Origin: DATEPR01 sp036503065
Lineage (GTDB): Bacteria; Actinomycetota; Actinomycetes; Mycobacteriales; Pseudonocardiaceae
NCBI GenBank assembly: GCA_036503065.1
Contig: DASXXM010000645.1
Span: 1 to 13,500 of the forward strand
Length of the DNA stretch: 13,500 nucleotides
Direction of reading: 5' to 3'
Part shown: one piece after another, positions 13,058 to 13,500 of the stretch
How the letters are laid out: every line of letters begins with the position of its first letter
How positions within the stretch are numbered: the stretch's first letter is position 1
The notes under the pieces: generated by a model
The model's input: only the letters and a program-made list of their open reading frames with translations
Database searches by the model: none
Told to the model about the DNA's origin: nothing
Translations under genes and position numbers: made by a program

Positions 13058-13477
13058 TCAGCCGCGCACGGCCGGCAGGTGGTGCTCGCGCAGCACCTCG
13101 GCCACCGTCTCGGCGGCGGCCAGCGGGTCCAGCGGGTGCACGATCACGGCGTCCGCCTGGGACCAGGTGGCCAGCCAGCGGTCGTCGCGCCTGCGGACCG
13201 CGACCACGATCGGGGGGCAGTCGGTGATCTCGTTCTTCAGTTGGCGGGACAGGCCCATGCCCCCGGTCGGCTGCGCCTCACCATCCAGTATGGCCAGGTC
13301 GATCTGTTCGTTGTCGACCACGAACAGCACGTCCTCGATGGCGCCTGCCTCCAGGTAGTCCACCCGGCCCAGATCGGGCGCCGGCCGGTAGCCGACCGCG
13401 GTGATGATCGCCTCGCGGATCTCCGGACGGTGGCTGAACACCAGAATCTTCAGCGCTGGCGTCGACTGCGCGCTCAT
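13058..13477 (-). CDS. Atypical receiver-domain (CheY-like) protein
   Basis: A stand-alone 139-residue protein with the alternating strand-helix pattern of a response-regulator receiver and no output domain. The putative phospho-acceptor is D65 in DLAILDGEAQPTGGMGLSRQL. The first strand ends ILVFSHRP, without the acidic pair that binds magnesium, and the last strand ends VIVHPLDP, with H114 where the conserved Lys should be, so ordinary phosphorylation is doubtful. The ATG has GGAGGA seven bases upstream (13485-13490 on plus). trpD begins one base after its stop. No sensor kinase is in the window. It could be a pseudo-receiver working by protein contact. Confidence 0.8.
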   Translation of the reverse strand: MSAQSTPALKILVFSHRPEIREAIITAVGYRPAPDLGRVDYLEAGAIEDVLFVVDNEQIDLAILDGEAQPTGGMGLSRQLKNEITDCPPIVVAVRRRDDRWLATWSQADAVIVHPLDPLAAAETVAEVLREHHLPAVRG

Positions 13478-13500
13478 CTATCCGTCCTCCGACGATGCAG

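Noticed and set aside
1..13500. CRISPR array, IS element, prophage or integration site
   Set aside because: No regular repeat-spacer pattern, transposase or integrase, and no tRNA gene was seen; the genes are chromosomal housekeeping types.

Overview
The window is high-GC DNA from an actinomycete. Evidence: strong third-position GC, frequent GTG starts, apparently leaderless genes, a SigR/SigH-type promoter, a Tat-exported protein, an F420-type luciferase-like oxidoreductase, and the gene neighbourhood adoK-asnB-ctaC-ctaF-...-trpD. That neighbourhood, from memory, matches the M. tuberculosis Rv2204c-Rv2192c region. The protein sequences look most like Pseudonocardiales (Amycolatopsis/Saccharothrix-like); that placement is inference without a database search. 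No phage, IS element, CRISPR array or RNA gene was seen.

Layout. 1-316: no convincing gene; it holds a perfect inverted repeat resembling two head-to-head DnaA boxes and a set of short direct repeats. 317-1985 (minus): DUF3043 membrane protein, then an aldo/keto reductase, each with a -10-like hexamer placed for leaderless transcription. 2084-2576 (plus): SigR-like promoter, A-type Fe-S carrier erpA, and a 23-bp perfect hairpin terminator shared with the convergent NlpC/P60 hydrolase (2596-3636, minus). 3877-5906 (plus): luciferase-like oxidoreductase and adenosine kinase adoK, separated by an imperfect tandem repeat and GTGCGCAC palindromes. 5926-7854 (minus): an AsnB/LtsA-type amidotransferase whose glutaminase active site is altered. 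8042-9455 (plus): ctaC and ctaF of the aa3 cytochrome c oxidase. 9519-12013 (plus): a translationally coupled DUF1800-DUF1501 pair, the second with a Tat signal. 11980-13477 (minus): an atypical receiver-domain protein and trpD, one base apart.

How they fit together. ctaC/ctaF supply subunits II and IV of the terminal oxidase; ErpA supplies Fe-S clusters to respiratory and other enzymes; the NlpC/P60 hydrolase and the AsnB homolog belong to peptidoglycan turnover and precursor amidation; AdoK salvages adenosine; TrpD makes phosphoribosyl-anthranilate. The DUF1800-DUF1501 pair is an uncharacterised module sitting in this otherwise housekeeping locus.

Most notable oddities: the AsnB homolog lacks the catalytic N-terminal Cys (Ser), the oxyanion-hole Asn (Asp) and a conserved Lys in its C-terminal synthetase motif, while the ATP-binding motifs are intact; TrpD has Ala where the anthranilate-binding Asn is expected; the receiver protein lacks most of the phosphorylation pocket; and the DUF1501 gene carries a TTA codon at position 4.
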